A stretch of 64,000 bases of DNA from Roseivirga sp. BDSF3-8 (GCF_041449215.1 NZ_JBGNFV010000001.1:4357001-4421000); one strand, 5' to 3'. Shown: positions 35,887 through 45,357, numbered from the stretch's first letter. A program made the numbers and translations. The notes: generated from the letters alone by a model not told the origin.

Positions 35887-36465
35887 ATGAAAATAGCCAG
35901 ATTAGCTTTTATGATATGCCTGCTTTGCGGTACTGCCTTTACTGCACAGGCACAGCAAAATGAAATATCCCCTGAGCGCAAGCGTGCTATAGATTCCTTA
36001 GCGATGGAGAAGGTAAGGGACCTGAGCCGCTACATCAGTATAATAGGTAGTAAGGACACGCAGTTTTCAGAGGCGAACCGGGTGATAGACCGGGCGACGG
36101 AGCTTTTTGCCCCGGGTGCGGAAATGGGCGTATCCTCCCTTAGCCGTGATGAGGTGATCTACTACCAGGTGCGCGAGTATTTCAAGCGTCTCATGGCGCT
36201 GAACTACGACCAGGTGGACATCAAGTGGTTCGATATCCAGTATATTTCTGACCTGGAGCAGCAGCCTGATGGCCGCTATGTGGGCGTGATTACGGTATAC
36301 CAGCGCTTCGAAGGCCGCTCGGATGACGGGCTGCAGTATAAGGATACTACCAAAAAAGACATCACCATATTTGTAGAGAAGAAAAAGACACAGATCGGGG
36401 GTCGTATGATTGACTTCTGGGATGTGCTGCTGGGTGATGTACGGGTGGTAGAAACAACTTCATGA
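35887..36465 (+). CDS. Exported hypothetical protein of LRR operon
   Basis: 192 residues from ATG 35887. Signal peptide ends TAQAQ. The mature part starts with a helix (VRDLSRYISIIGSKDTQFSEANRVID). It then has alternating strands: QVDIKWFDIQYISDL, GRYVGVITVYQRFEGR, KDITIFVEKK, and DFWDVLLGDVRVVE at the end. The pattern resembles NTF2-like small domains and parallels the N-terminal domain of the LRR protein two genes downstream. Unknown function. The stop overlaps the next start by 4 bases. Confidence 0.75.
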   Translation: MKIARLAFMICLLCGTAFTAQAQQNEISPERKRAIDSLAMEKVRDLSRYISIIGSKDTQFSEANRVIDRATELFAPGAEMGVSSLSRDEVIYYQVREYFKRLMALNYDQVDIKWFDIQYISDLEQQPDGRYVGVITVYQRFEGRSDDGLQYKDTTKKDITIFVEKKKTQIGGRMIDFWDVLLGDVRVVETTS

Positions 36466-37301
36466 GTAAACTCACACGATTATTTCTGATAGGTTGCCTA
36501 TGTATAACGGCCGGCTACCCGCCGGCCGCTGCGCAAAGTGTGGGGGAGTATATGGGCGACGAGTCTCAGCTCTACGCGGAAGTGAAGCAGGTGAACCAGT
36601 TCTTTCGGCGCTTCAATGGTGAGGAAGACACGGAGGGCAACCGCTATTATCCACGTGACAGGGAATACCGCAGCGAAAAACTGCGGAAAAACTATCTTAC
36701 CACGCTATTTGATAATCAGAACGTAACTATCCCTAAAGACCGGAAGCTACAGTTTATTAATGAGGTAGCGGCTGACGGATCGCCTGAGTTTCTGGATTTT
36801 CACAGCGGCAAGTGGTTTGCAGAGGTACGTATCACGGTAAACTTTGAGGGGCGTGACCAGAATGCCACGCTGTTTCTGAGCTTGCAGGAGGAGTCTGTAG
36901 GTAGTAAATGGGTGATTGAGAAAGCTTATTTTGCTCCGTTTGAGGCGCTGTTTACCGCAGATACTACTAATGAGCGCTTTTTGCACCCCATGAGTCATGA
37001 ACTGGATTTTATGAATCTGAACAAGGCGTTTCGCAACCGTGAAAAGGTGGTGGATTATACCTCCCGACAATACGGCCCTGATCACCTGAGCCTTATGCTG
37101 TATGAGGTAAGAAAAGGTAATATGAGCTTCAAGACAGTGAGGGGAGTGGATTTTCACTTTTTCCAACTGGACAACTGGTACTTTAAAATATCTGAGTTTA
37201 ACCGCAGTGGCTATAACCGCGGCTGGCTGATAAGCGACCTCACGCGGGTGACGACGAAGCAAGCTGAAGTACTCCGGAAACTTATCTATTATGAGAATTA
37301 A
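36462..37301 (+). CDS. Exported hypothetical protein of LRR operon
   Basis: 279 residues with signal peptide (ending AAAQS). Near the mature N terminus is VKQVNQFFRRFNGEED, then DNQNVTIPKDRKLQFINEV, and beta strands (WFAEVRITVNFEGRDQNATLFLSL). A second half begins FEALFTADTTNERFLHPMSHELDFMNLNKAF. I have a recollection of Bacteroidota proteins with an FFxRFN motif but no function. Overlaps both neighbours (4 and 11 bases), indicating translational coupling. Confidence 0.75.
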   Translation: MSKLTRLFLIGCLCITAGYPPAAAQSVGEYMGDESQLYAEVKQVNQFFRRFNGEEDTEGNRYYPRDREYRSEKLRKNYLTTLFDNQNVTIPKDRKLQFINEVAADGSPEFLDFHSGKWFAEVRITVNFEGRDQNATLFLSLQEESVGSKWVIEKAYFAPFEALFTADTTNERFLHPMSHELDFMNLNKAFRNREKVVDYTSRQYGPDHLSLMLYEVRKGNMSFKTVRGVDFHFFQLDNWYFKISEFNRSGYNRGWLISDLTRVTTKQAEVLRKLIYYEN

Positions 37302-39702
37302 GGCATTAGGCTACTTGTTCGTTTTTTTTCTGGTGGGCATGGCCTATCCTGCAGAGGCCCGGCAAGATGATAAGGCTCTCAGTCCTGAACAGCAGGAGGC
37401 TTACCAGGAAAATGCGCGCGAACTGGTGGCTTTTTATGAGTACATGATGAATCTGCTGGGCGACCCTCTAACGGCGACCTCGGACAAGCAGACCATTATT
37501 GCTAATAGCTATGCTAAAGCTTTTCGTGATGAGGAGGTGCAGGTGGAGGATGACCTGGCTGAGAACCGCAGCGTAGCTACCTATAAAGATGTTCAGGCCT
37601 ACTTGCAGGACATAGACTTTTTCTTTGAAAGTGCCACCTTTGACGTAGAAGTGACCAAGGTGGAGCCACTGGTGAGTGACGAGGGTCAACTGGCCTTTAA
37701 GGTTTCGGCTGTTCGTACGCTGAATGCTGTTACGAACAAGGGGGATTCAGTTAGTAATAGCCGGGAACGATTCATTGAGCTTAACCTGGATCCTGAGAGC
37801 AGCGATCTGCGAATTGTAAGTGTATACACGTCGCCTCTAAACAAAAAGGAGGAGCTGTATAAATGGTGGAATGGCCTTAGTTATGCCTGGCAGGAAATCT
37901 TTCGCAGGCAAGCGAATATCATCTCCGATACGCTGGGATATGACCAGCTACAGGAGGTAGCAGGACTTAAGCGATTGGATATAAGCGATAACGGACTCAT
38001 TATAAGCCTGGAGCCACTGCAGCAGCTATCTGAGTTGGAGGATCTTAATGTAGCGCGGACCCAGATTAGCGACCTGACCCCCATACGCAATCTTACTTCG
38101 CTTAAGCAACTGACGATAAGCGGCACCCCTGTGTCCACATTGGACCCGCTAAGGTATACCAGCGGACTGGAAAGGCTGATTGCTGATAGTACTAATCTGA
38201 AGAATGCCTCAGAACTTACCCAGTTTCCGAAGTTACAGCGGCTATCGGTAGGGTATACTCCTTTGGATTCTCTGGCGCCGCTACAGAAACTGAATCAGCT
38301 TACAGACTTGCGCCTTGCCAATGTACCTGCTGTGGCTTTTGACTTCCTCAGTCAGCTTAATAAACTGGAGGTGCTGGACGCCTCTTATACAGAACTTGCC
38401 AGCCTGGAGCCATTGTCGGCGGCTAAAAACCTGCGTATTCTTATCATAGACAGCACTCGGGTAGCCTCATTGTCGCCTCTGGATGGCCTGGAAAAGGTAG
38501 AAAGGATCTATTGTGACAACACTGGCATAAGCCGTGAAGATGCAGAAACCTTTATGAACAGTCATGAAGGAACACTGGTAGTGAGCGGCATCAGACAGAT
38601 AGAGAATTGGTGGAATATGCTGGTAGACGACTGGCGGGCTGTTTTCAGGGAAGCGACGGGACTACAGGGTGAACCGACGCGTGAGGATCTTGCCCAGATG
38701 GTGAATCTGACGCAACTGACGATATCGCCTGAGAAGCAGCTATGGACGCTTAAGCCTCTTGAAGTGATGCACCGGCTCAGAAGTCTTGATGCAGAAGGGC
38801 AGACCTTTTACAGCATTGAACCGCTTCGCGGCCTTACCGACCTGCATTATCTGAATCTGTCGCGAACCAAAATTGCTTCGCTGGATCCGCTAAATACGCA
38901 TACGGGACTACGCTACCTGAACATTAGCTATACGCCGATTACAAGTCTTAGCCCGGTGATGGACATTGCGATGGATACGATTATTGCAGATAGTACTGGC
39001 ATTGATCCTACGGTGGTAGCGGCTTATTATGATCGCTATCCCAATGCGCTGATCATTTACCGTACGCCCTCTCTGCAAAAGTGGTGGACTGGTTTAAGTA
39101 ATGAATGGAAGGAAGCACTGCGCGGTCAGAGTAATGTGACGGCCTTTGAGCAGGATGAAAGATACGATTCCCTGCCTTCGGCGCGCTGGCTGCACCAGCT
39201 ACTAAAACTGGAAGAAATTAATATTCAGGAGCAAAGCCGGCTTGGTATGTTGTCTCCACTGGAGATGCTGGACCGCCTGCAGCGCGTTACTATCGTGCGT
39301 AGCGGAGTTACTAATCTGGACTTTGCGGCAAGGCTACCGCGGCTTACTTATCTGGATGTGAGCGCTAACCCTTTGCAAAGACTTGCTCCTTTGAAGAATG
39401 CTGATAGCCTGCGGGTGTTAAAGGTAGCGAACACGGCGGTGGAAGAACTGGAGGCGTTAGAGAACCACCCCTCCCTGGAGGTGCTGGACTGCTCGGGTAC
39501 GCCCATCAAGCGAATAGATGAGCTGGAAAATGTACGTACCCTGACCAGGCTGGATATATCGAATACGCGTGTACGAAGACTTAATGACCTGGAAGAGTTA
39601 CCTAACCTGATTATGCTTAAGTGTTTCAATACGCGGATCAGCTCTGGTGAGGTGGAAGATTTCAGAGAAAGTCAGCCTGAGGCGGAGGTCATTTATTACT
39701 AA
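37291..39702 (+). CDS. Exported leucine-rich-repeat protein with three tryptophan-cap modules
   Basis: 803 residues. A signal peptide (ending AEARQ) is followed by an N domain at about 30-185 that resembles the product of the gene at 35887. Three LRR blocks then follow. Each opens with a WW...W...F cap: KWWNGLSYAWQEIFRRQ at about 191, NWWNMLVDDWRAVFREA near 440 and KWWTGLSNEWKEALRGQ near 597. Repeats are of the short 22-residue bacterial type (LTSLKQLTISGTPVSTLDPL). No sorting domain or lipobox, so it is probably periplasmic or loosely surface-bound. LRRs suggest binding to protein or glycan; the ligand is unknown. A strong terminator ends the operon. Confidence 0.85.
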   Translation: MRIKALGYLFVFFLVGMAYPAEARQDDKALSPEQQEAYQENARELVAFYEYMMNLLGDPLTATSDKQTIIANSYAKAFRDEEVQVEDDLAENRSVATYKDVQAYLQDIDFFFESATFDVEVTKVEPLVSDEGQLAFKVSAVRTLNAVTNKGDSVSNSRERFIELNLDPESSDLRIVSVYTSPLNKKEELYKWWNGLSYAWQEIFRRQANIISDTLGYDQLQEVAGLKRLDISDNGLIISLEPLQQLSELEDLNVARTQISDLTPIRNLTSLKQLTISGTPVSTLDPLRYTSGLERLIADSTNLKNASELTQFPKLQRLSVGYTPLDSLAPLQKLNQLTDLRLANVPAVAFDFLSQLNKLEVLDASYTELASLEPLSAAKNLRILIIDSTRVASLSPLDGLEKVERIYCDNTGISREDAETFMNSHEGTLVVSGIRQIENWWNMLVDDWRAVFREATGLQGEPTREDLAQMVNLTQLTISPEKQLWTLKPLEVMHRLRSLDAEGQTFYSIEPLRGLTDLHYLNLSRTKIASLDPLNTHTGLRYLNISYTPITSLSPVMDIAMDTIIADSTGIDPTVVAAYYDRYPNALIIYRTPSLQKWWTGLSNEWKEALRGQSNVTAFEQDERYDSLPSARWLHQLLKLEEINIQEQSRLGMLSPLEMLDRLQRVTIVRSGVTNLDFAARLPRLTYLDVSANPLQRLAPLKNADSLRVLKVANTAVEELEALENHPSLEVLDCSGTPIKRIDELENVRTLTRLDISNTRVRRLNDLEELPNLIMLKCFNTRISSGEVEDFRESQPEAEVIYY

Positions 39703-39739
39703 TAGGGATTCGCCTGATCCACGGGCTGATGGTTTACAG

Positions 39740-39785
39740 GGAGAGGTTTTCATGCAAACATGTAATGAAAACCTCTCCTTTTTTT
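39740..39785 (+). terminator. Terminator of LRR operon
   Basis: A 14-bp stem GGAGAGGTTTTCAT / ATGAAAACCTCTCC with an 10-base loop is followed by seven T. Lies 38 bases after the LRR stop. Confidence 0.92.
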
Positions 39786-39873
39786 ACGGCCTTTCTATGT
39801 AAATACCATAATTTACGTACTGTAAAGTTTCAGATATAACCGGACAGGCCAGATCCTGTACAATCGATAGCAC

Positions 39874-42792
39874 GTGATACACTCAGCCAAGGCATTTTTA
39901 CTTTCTTTTTTTTCTACACTCTTAATTTTATGTTTTTCCCTGTCCGGAGTATATGGTCAGGTAGGTCTTCTGGATAATAATCCTCCTTCTGTGGAATTTA
40001 AGAAGCTATCTGGCGAAAACTTTAAGGTGATCTATCCGGAGGGGATGTATGGGGAGGCAAACAGGCTTATCAATACATTGGAGACGATCTATGAACCGAC
40101 CAGCCGTTCGCTCGGTGTGAAGCCCGATCCAACCAGTATTGTACTTCATAACCGTACGACGGTGGCCAATGGCTTTGTAACGCTTGGCCCCCGACGGTCG
40201 GAGTTTTTTACCACCTCTGCGCAGAATTACAACTTTGTCGGGGTAAACGACTGGCTGGATCTGCTGGCGGTACACGAGTTCAGGCACATCGTGCAGTATG
40301 ACAAAGCTCGTACAGGCTTTAGCAATGCTTTTTACTACGTGTTTGGTGAAAATGGGCTGGCGGCCATAGCCGGTGTGGCGGTACCTCAATGGTTTTGGGA
40401 AGGTGACGCGGTAGCGGTTGAGACAGCCCTGACGCCGGGTGGCCGCGGGCGCATACCTAATTTTGACCTGCTATACCGTACTAATTTGCTCACGCGAGGG
40501 CCGTGGGACTTTAACAAGGAATACCTTGGCTCCTTTAAGCACGCTGTACCGGACCATTATGTAACGGGCTACCTGCTTACTACTCATGTGAGGCGTGAGC
40601 ACGGAATAGGCGTTTGGGATAAGGTACTGGAAAAGACCTACAAGTTCCCATTCACACCGTACCGCTTTAGTAGTAAGCTTAAGCAGGTGACGGGTAAGTA
40701 TATACGGGGTCAATACCAGGATATGAATAATGAGCTGGAAGACTTATGGAGGAAGCAAATAGATGGGATAGAAACAGACCCGGCTGAGTTCCTGGCGCTG
40801 CCCGTACGTCCGGAGTTTACCAATTATCTGTATCCTCAGCAACTGGATAACGGGATGGTGGTGGCTATGCGTACCGGGCTGGACTATCCCTCGCAGCTGG
40901 TGGAGATTACGGAGATGCGGCGGGTGAAAAAGCTGAAGACGACTGGTCCGTTTAACGATGGAGGCATGATGAGCTCCGGTGGTAATAAGGTAGTATGGAC
41001 TGAGTTTCGGTATCATCCGCGCTGGCGCCGGAAAAATTACTCTGTGGTGATGGTATATGATGCGGAAACCGGTGAGTTGACTCAGCTTACTAAAAAATCC
41101 CGGTATGTAGCCTCGGCTATATCACCGGATGGTGACCAGATTGCGTCTGTGCACGCAGACCTTGAAAATAATTATAGCCTGCATCTGCTGGATGCAGGCA
41201 CCGGTGAGCTTATCAGGGAAATCAGCTACGAGGGCAATGCCTTTATCAGTATGCCCCGCTGGTCTGCTGATGGGGAGTATATTGTAACGCTTCGAAAGGC
41301 TGAATGGGGAAAGGAGGTAGTTGCCTTTAATGCCACCACCGGGCAGGAAAGAATACTTATAGGGCCTACCATGGAAAACATAGGCTACCCCGTGCTTACG
41401 GATGATTATCTGTATTATAACAGTCCACTGAGCGGTATTGATAATATTTATGCGAAAGATCTGGGTACGGGGCAAACCTATCAGGTAACTCACCGCAGGT
41501 TTGGAGGCTACAATCCCGCTATTACGGACAATGGCCGGAGCCTGATCTTCAATGACTTTACGAAAGACGGCATGGCGATCGCCCGCATGGGCCTTACACC
41601 GGCGGACTGGACGCCACTTAATGAGGCGACAGACAGAACTATTGGCTACTACCAACCGGTGGTGGAAGGGGAGGCTAATCCGGACCTGCTAAGGGAGGTA
41701 CCGGAAAAGGAATATAAGCCTGAAAATTACAGCCGTGCGGCTAATATGTTTAAGGTACATAGCTGGGGCCCGCTTTTTACTACTACACAATCTGACTTGG
41801 AGATAGGTGTGTTTAGTCAGGACCTGCTTAGCACCACTGAGCTGGCGGCAGGTTATGGCTATGATGCACAAGAACAAACCGGCCGCTGGTTCGGCCGTGT
41901 CAGCTACCAGCAGTGGTTTCCTGTACTGGACCTGGAGGTGTACACTGCAGACCGGTCCCGGAACATTACTATTGATGATGTTTCGCGCAGTCTGACCTGG
42001 GACGAAAAGGGATTACAGTTTGGCCTGAGGGTACCATTATTGCTGACTAAGGGGAAATACCTTCAGAGTCTGAGCCTCTCCAGTAATTTCGTTTACAATC
42101 ATATCAGTGAATATAGCGATACTGTCCGGGAGTTCTCTCAGCAGTCGGATGGCAATTTACTAGCACTGGAGCACCGCGTCAGTTGGGGGCACTTTCTTCG
42201 CAGCAGCGTGCGGGATCTGTATGCTCCATGGGGGCAGCAGCTTAGTCTTACGTACCGGCACGATGCTTTTGGAAGCGAGTTTAGTGGTCAACTGGCCTCT
42301 GCACAAGGCTGGCTTTACTTTCCCGGGCTTCTTCCCCATCACCATTTTTGGGTAAGGGGAGGTTATCAGTGGCAGGAAGTAGACACTTACCAGTGGCGTA
42401 ATACCCTTTTTTATCCGCGAGGCTATGGCTCTTCTTCATGGAAGACCTTCAGGACGGTGGCCTTTAACTATGCTCTGCCTGTATGGTACCCTGACATTGC
42501 TATCGGGCCGGTAATTAATTTTCAGCGGGTCAAGCTAAATATGTTTTACGATCGTGGCTGGGGTAATGACTTATTTTTCTCAGCTGGTGTGGTAGGGTTG
42601 CCATCTGATATAAGTGACAATATCAACAGCCTTTCGTACCGTTCATTTGGTGCAGAGATTACTTTTGATGTGAATCTGTTCCGTACTCAGCCTTTATTTG
42701 AGTTCGGGGCGCGGTATTCTGTGACCAAAAATCTGCTGAGCAGTGGCGACCAGGGTAGTATAGAATTGCTAATTGGGAGCTTTTCATTTTAA
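39874..42792 (+). CDS. Outer-membrane metallopeptidase/beta-propeller/barrel protein
   Basis: 972 residues from GTG 39874; no in-frame ATG lies before residue 58 and the GTG opens a signal peptide ending VYGQ. An N-terminal gluzincin-like domain has HEFRH at 134-138 and a downstream acid in PQWFWEGDAVAVE (Glu176), the zinc-ligand arrangement of the peptidase-MA clan. Residues about 290-600 carry TolB-like PD40 propeller repeats (SPDGDQIASV, SADGEYIVTLR, ITDNGRSLIFND). The rest is beta-rich with alternating aromatics, ending in SIELLIGSFSF, as an outer-membrane barrel would. Substrate unknown; related proteins in Bacteroidota are annotated only by domain. Confidence 0.8.
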   Translation: MIHSAKAFLLSFFSTLLILCFSLSGVYGQVGLLDNNPPSVEFKKLSGENFKVIYPEGMYGEANRLINTLETIYEPTSRSLGVKPDPTSIVLHNRTTVANGFVTLGPRRSEFFTTSAQNYNFVGVNDWLDLLAVHEFRHIVQYDKARTGFSNAFYYVFGENGLAAIAGVAVPQWFWEGDAVAVETALTPGGRGRIPNFDLLYRTNLLTRGPWDFNKEYLGSFKHAVPDHYVTGYLLTTHVRREHGIGVWDKVLEKTYKFPFTPYRFSSKLKQVTGKYIRGQYQDMNNELEDLWRKQIDGIETDPAEFLALPVRPEFTNYLYPQQLDNGMVVAMRTGLDYPSQLVEITEMRRVKKLKTTGPFNDGGMMSSGGNKVVWTEFRYHPRWRRKNYSVVMVYDAETGELTQLTKKSRYVASAISPDGDQIASVHADLENNYSLHLLDAGTGELIREISYEGNAFISMPRWSADGEYIVTLRKAEWGKEVVAFNATTGQERILIGPTMENIGYPVLTDDYLYYNSPLSGIDNIYAKDLGTGQTYQVTHRRFGGYNPAITDNGRSLIFNDFTKDGMAIARMGLTPADWTPLNEATDRTIGYYQPVVEGEANPDLLREVPEKEYKPENYSRAANMFKVHSWGPLFTTTQSDLEIGVFSQDLLSTTELAAGYGYDAQEQTGRWFGRVSYQQWFPVLDLEVYTADRSRNITIDDVSRSLTWDEKGLQFGLRVPLLLTKGKYLQSLSLSSNFVYNHISEYSDTVREFSQQSDGNLLALEHRVSWGHFLRSSVRDLYAPWGQQLSLTYRHDAFGSEFSGQLASAQGWLYFPGLLPHHHFWVRGGYQWQEVDTYQWRNTLFYPRGYGSSSWKTFRTVAFNYALPVWYPDIAIGPVINFQRVKLNMFYDRGWGNDLFFSAGVVGLPSDISDNINSLSYRSFGAEITFDVNLFRTQPLFEFGARYSVTKNLLSSGDQGSIELLIGSFSF

Positions 42793-42848
42793 ACACTTTT
42801 ATATCCTTTATATTTAACTACTGAAACGCCACGCCGAAACCGACCTGT

Positions 42849-42866
42849 CCGCAAACGGTTGCAGTT
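42849..42866. promoter_or_regulatory. Degenerate copy of the LacI-type palindrome
   Basis: CCGCAAACGGTTGCAGTT differs at only two of 18 positions from the central part of the palindrome at 20590-20613. It lies 41 bases upstream of the -33 box of the PDH E2 promoter. A regulatory link is inferred from similarity alone. Confidence 0.5.
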
Positions 42867-42906
42867 ATAACAATTGGCGGCTATAGTGTCAAAATCGGCC
42901 AGGGAA

Positions 42907-42937
42907 TTTGTTTAAAAACCGATTCCCCCTAATTTTG
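42907..42937 (+). promoter_or_regulatory. Consensus Bacteroidota promoter of PDH E2 gene
   Basis: TTTG at 42907-42910, a 19-base spacer and TAATTTTG at 42930-42937 match the TTTG/TAnnTTTG consensus exactly. Transcription would start near 42944, giving a leader of about 28 bases. Confidence 0.8.
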
Positions 42938-42971
42938 AGCGTCCAAACCTTAAGCAAGCGACACAAAAAGT

Positions 42972-44687
42972 ATGGCAGAATTAATCCGAATGCCCAAGAT
43001 GAGCGATACCATGGAAGAAGGGGTAATCGCATCATGGCTCGTAAAAGAAGGCGATGAAGTGTCTTCAGGTGATATACTAGCAGAAGTAGAGACCGATAAA
43101 GCCACTATGGAACTCGAGTCTTACGAAGATGGTGTCTTGCTATACATCGGCGTAAAAGAAAAAGAGGCTGTCCCCGTCAATGGCATCATTGCCATCATAG
43201 GCGAGGAGGGCGAAGATATCTCCGACCTGCTGGAAGAAGCTAAAAGTGGCGGCTCGGACGATGAGGACTCTGATAGCAAGAAAGAAGAAGATGACGACAA
43301 GGCTGAAGCCTCTGATGATTCGGATGAGGACGACGGCGATGATGAAGATATTGACGTATCGGACATAGACGCAACGGTGATCCGTATGCCTAAGATGAGC
43401 GATACGATGGAAGAAGGCGTGATCGCGGCCTGGCATAAAAAAGTGGGCGACGAGGTGTCTTCAGGTGATATACTTGCCGAAGTAGAGACTGATAAAGCCA
43501 CTATGGAGCTGGAGTCATACGATGATGGTACCTTGCTTCATATTGGTGTAGAGGAGGGTGACTCCGTGCCTGTGAACGGCATTATTGCGGTGATCGGTGA
43601 AGAAGGAGCTGACTATGAGAAAATTCTGAAAGCAGAAAAATCAGGCGGTAAAGAGAAGAAGGAGAAGAAAGAAGAAAAGCCCAAGGCAGAAAGTAAATCA
43701 GATGGTAAGCCTGCTAAAGAGGAAAAAGGTGATGGAGCAGCCAAAGCCCCTACACGTGCTTCCGGTGACACTTCTTCATCTGATAAAGACGGCCGCATAA
43801 AGGCCTCACCTCTGGCTAAGAAGATAGCGGAGGAAAAAGGATACGACATTTCTAAGATAGAAGGGTCCGGCGATGGCGGACGCATTGTAAAACGCGATGT
43901 GGAGAACTATACACCACAGCCGGAAAAGGCCCCCGAAGCCAAAGGTGGCGAAGCTAAAAAAGAGCGTGAGGAAACAGGCTTTAGCATGCCTGCCGTAGTA
44001 GGAGAGGAGCGCACTACCGAGCAGCCGGTAAGCCAGATGCGCAAGACCATTGCCCGTCGCCTGGCTGAGAGTAAATTCTCTGCACCCCACTTCTACCTTA
44101 CCATGGAGATCAATATGGATCGCTGCATGGAGGCAAGAAAAAGCCTGAATGAAGTATCTCCGGTGAAGATAAGCTTCAATGACCTGGTTATTAAAGCAGC
44201 GGCTGCTGCCCTGCGTCAGCATCCTAATATCAATGTGAGCTGGACGGGTGATACCATTAAACAGCATGAGCATATTCACATAGGGGTGGCCGTAGCTGTT
44301 GACGAGGGCTTGCTTGTCCCTGTTGTACGTTTTGCCGATAACAAATCGCTGGCTCATATTGCCTCTGAGGTAAAAGACCTGGCGGGTAAAGCGAAGAACA
44401 AAAAGCTGCAGCCTAAAGACTGGGAAGGAAATACGTTCAGCATCTCTAACCTGGGTATGTTTGGCATAGAGGAGTTTACAGCGATCATTAACCCGCCGGA
44501 TGCCTGCATTATGGCTGTAGGTGGTATCAAGCAGACGGCTGTAGTAAAAGACGGACAACTTGTGCCAGGCAATGTGATGAAAGTAACCCTAAGTTGTGAC
44601 CACCGTGCGGTGGACGGCGCACAGGGCGCGGCCTTCCTGCAGACGTTCAAGCAACTGCTGGAAGATCCTATCCGCATCATGATCTGA
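42972..44687 (+). CDS. pdhC: Dihydrolipoamide acetyltransferase (pyruvate dehydrogenase E2)
   Basis: 571 residues. Two lipoyl domains (about 1-80 and 135-215) each carry the lipoylation motif ETDKATMELES. Between them lies a very acidic linker (residues about 90-130). An E3/E1-binding domain follows (RIKASPLAKKIAEEKGYDIS, near 275). The catalytic chloramphenicol-acetyltransferase-like domain ends with DHRAVDGA, which contains the active His. It transfers the acetyl group from lipoamide to CoA in the pyruvate dehydrogenase complex. E1 and E3 are not in the window. The two lipoyl-domain DNA segments are nearly identical, suggesting recent duplication or gene conversion. Confidence 0.95.
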   Translation: MAELIRMPKMSDTMEEGVIASWLVKEGDEVSSGDILAEVETDKATMELESYEDGVLLYIGVKEKEAVPVNGIIAIIGEEGEDISDLLEEAKSGGSDDEDSDSKKEEDDDKAEASDDSDEDDGDDEDIDVSDIDATVIRMPKMSDTMEEGVIAAWHKKVGDEVSSGDILAEVETDKATMELESYDDGTLLHIGVEEGDSVPVNGIIAVIGEEGADYEKILKAEKSGGKEKKEKKEEKPKAESKSDGKPAKEEKGDGAAKAPTRASGDTSSSDKDGRIKASPLAKKIAEEKGYDISKIEGSGDGGRIVKRDVENYTPQPEKAPEAKGGEAKKEREETGFSMPAVVGEERTTEQPVSQMRKTIARRLAESKFSAPHFYLTMEINMDRCMEARKSLNEVSPVKISFNDLVIKAAAAALRQHPNINVSWTGDTIKQHEHIHIGVAVAVDEGLLVPVVRFADNKSLAHIASEVKDLAGKAKNKKLQPKDWEGNTFSISNLGMFGIEEFTAIINPPDACIMAVGGIKQTAVVKDGQLVPGNVMKVTLSCDHRAVDGAQGAAFLQTFKQLLEDPIRIMI

Positions 44688-44710
44688 TACACCGACGCAA
44701 CAAATAATAT

Positions 44711-44744
44711 AAAAGCCCCGTAAGCTAAAGCCGGGGCTTTTTTT
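44711..44744 (+). terminator. Terminator after PDH E2
   Basis: The stem AAAGCCCCG / CGGGGCTTT is followed by T7. It ends 23 bases after the gene stop and precedes hslV. Confidence 0.9.
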
Positions 44745-44772
44745 ATCCCGAACCTAAAATTTTTTAAGCCAT

Positions 44773-45309
44773 ATGACCAAGATAAGATCCACGACTGTCC
44801 TTGCTATTCTTCATAAGGGAGAAGTTGCCATAGGGGCAGACGGACAAGCCACGATGGGTAACACAGTGGCCAAAAGCAACGTGAAAAAAATCAGAAAGCT
44901 GCAGGATGGTAAGATCGTGCTGGGTTTTGCAGGTTCTACTGCCGATGCCTTCACATTGATGGAGCGCTTTGATGAAAAACTTGGTACCTATACGGGTAAC
45001 ATGAAGCGGGCTGCGATAGAGCTGGCTAAAGACTGGCGCACAGACCGCTACCTGAGAAGGCTGGAAGCCATGATGATCGTAGCCGATAAAGAAGAGATAC
45101 TTGTGATCAGTGGGACGGGTGACGTATTGGAGCCTGATAACGGCATTGCGGCTATAGGCTCCGGCAGCATGTATGCGCAGTCTGCTGCCACGGCGCTTAA
45201 AAAGCATGCCGATCATCTTTCAGCTAAGGAATTGGTAGAAGAAAGCCTGCATATAGCTGCCGATATCTGCATCTATACCAACCATAATCTGGTATTGGAA
45301 ACACTCTGA
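44773..45309 (+). CDS. hslV: ATP-dependent protease subunit HslV
   Basis: 178 residues, normal length. The catalytic N-terminal Thr of the mature protease should be Thr7 ([10 protein letters not shown]), giving a six-residue propeptide. Conserved blocks are [56 protein letters not shown] and the end [17 protein letters not shown]. Forms the proteolytic core of HslUV in the cytoplasm; hslU is not adjacent. Lies between two terminators, so a promoter should sit in the 63-base gap with the E2 gene, but none is clear. Confidence 0.96.
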   Translation: MTKIRSTTVLAILHKGEVAIGADGQATMGNTVAKSNVKKIRKLQDGKIVLGFAGSTADAFTLMERFDEKLGTYTGNMKRAAIELAKDWRTDRYLRRLEAMMIVADKEEILVISGTGDVLEPDNGIAAIGSGSMYAQSAATALKKHADHLSAKELVEESLHIAADICIYTNHNLVLETL

Positions 45310-45324
45310 AAAAAACTTTAACAT

Positions 45325-45357
45325 AAAGGCTATCTCGAAAGGGGTAGCCTTTTTTTG
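45325..45357 (+). terminator. Terminator after hslV
   Basis: An 11-bp stem (AAGGCTATCTC with GGGGTAGCCTT, two G-T pairs) closes on a GAAA tetraloop and is followed by T7. Confidence 0.88.

Noticed and set aside
43121-43885. Long serine-rich minus-strand frames inside the E2 gene
   Set aside because: They are reverse readings of the acidic linker codons (GAT/GAA runs read as serine) within a clearly coding gene.
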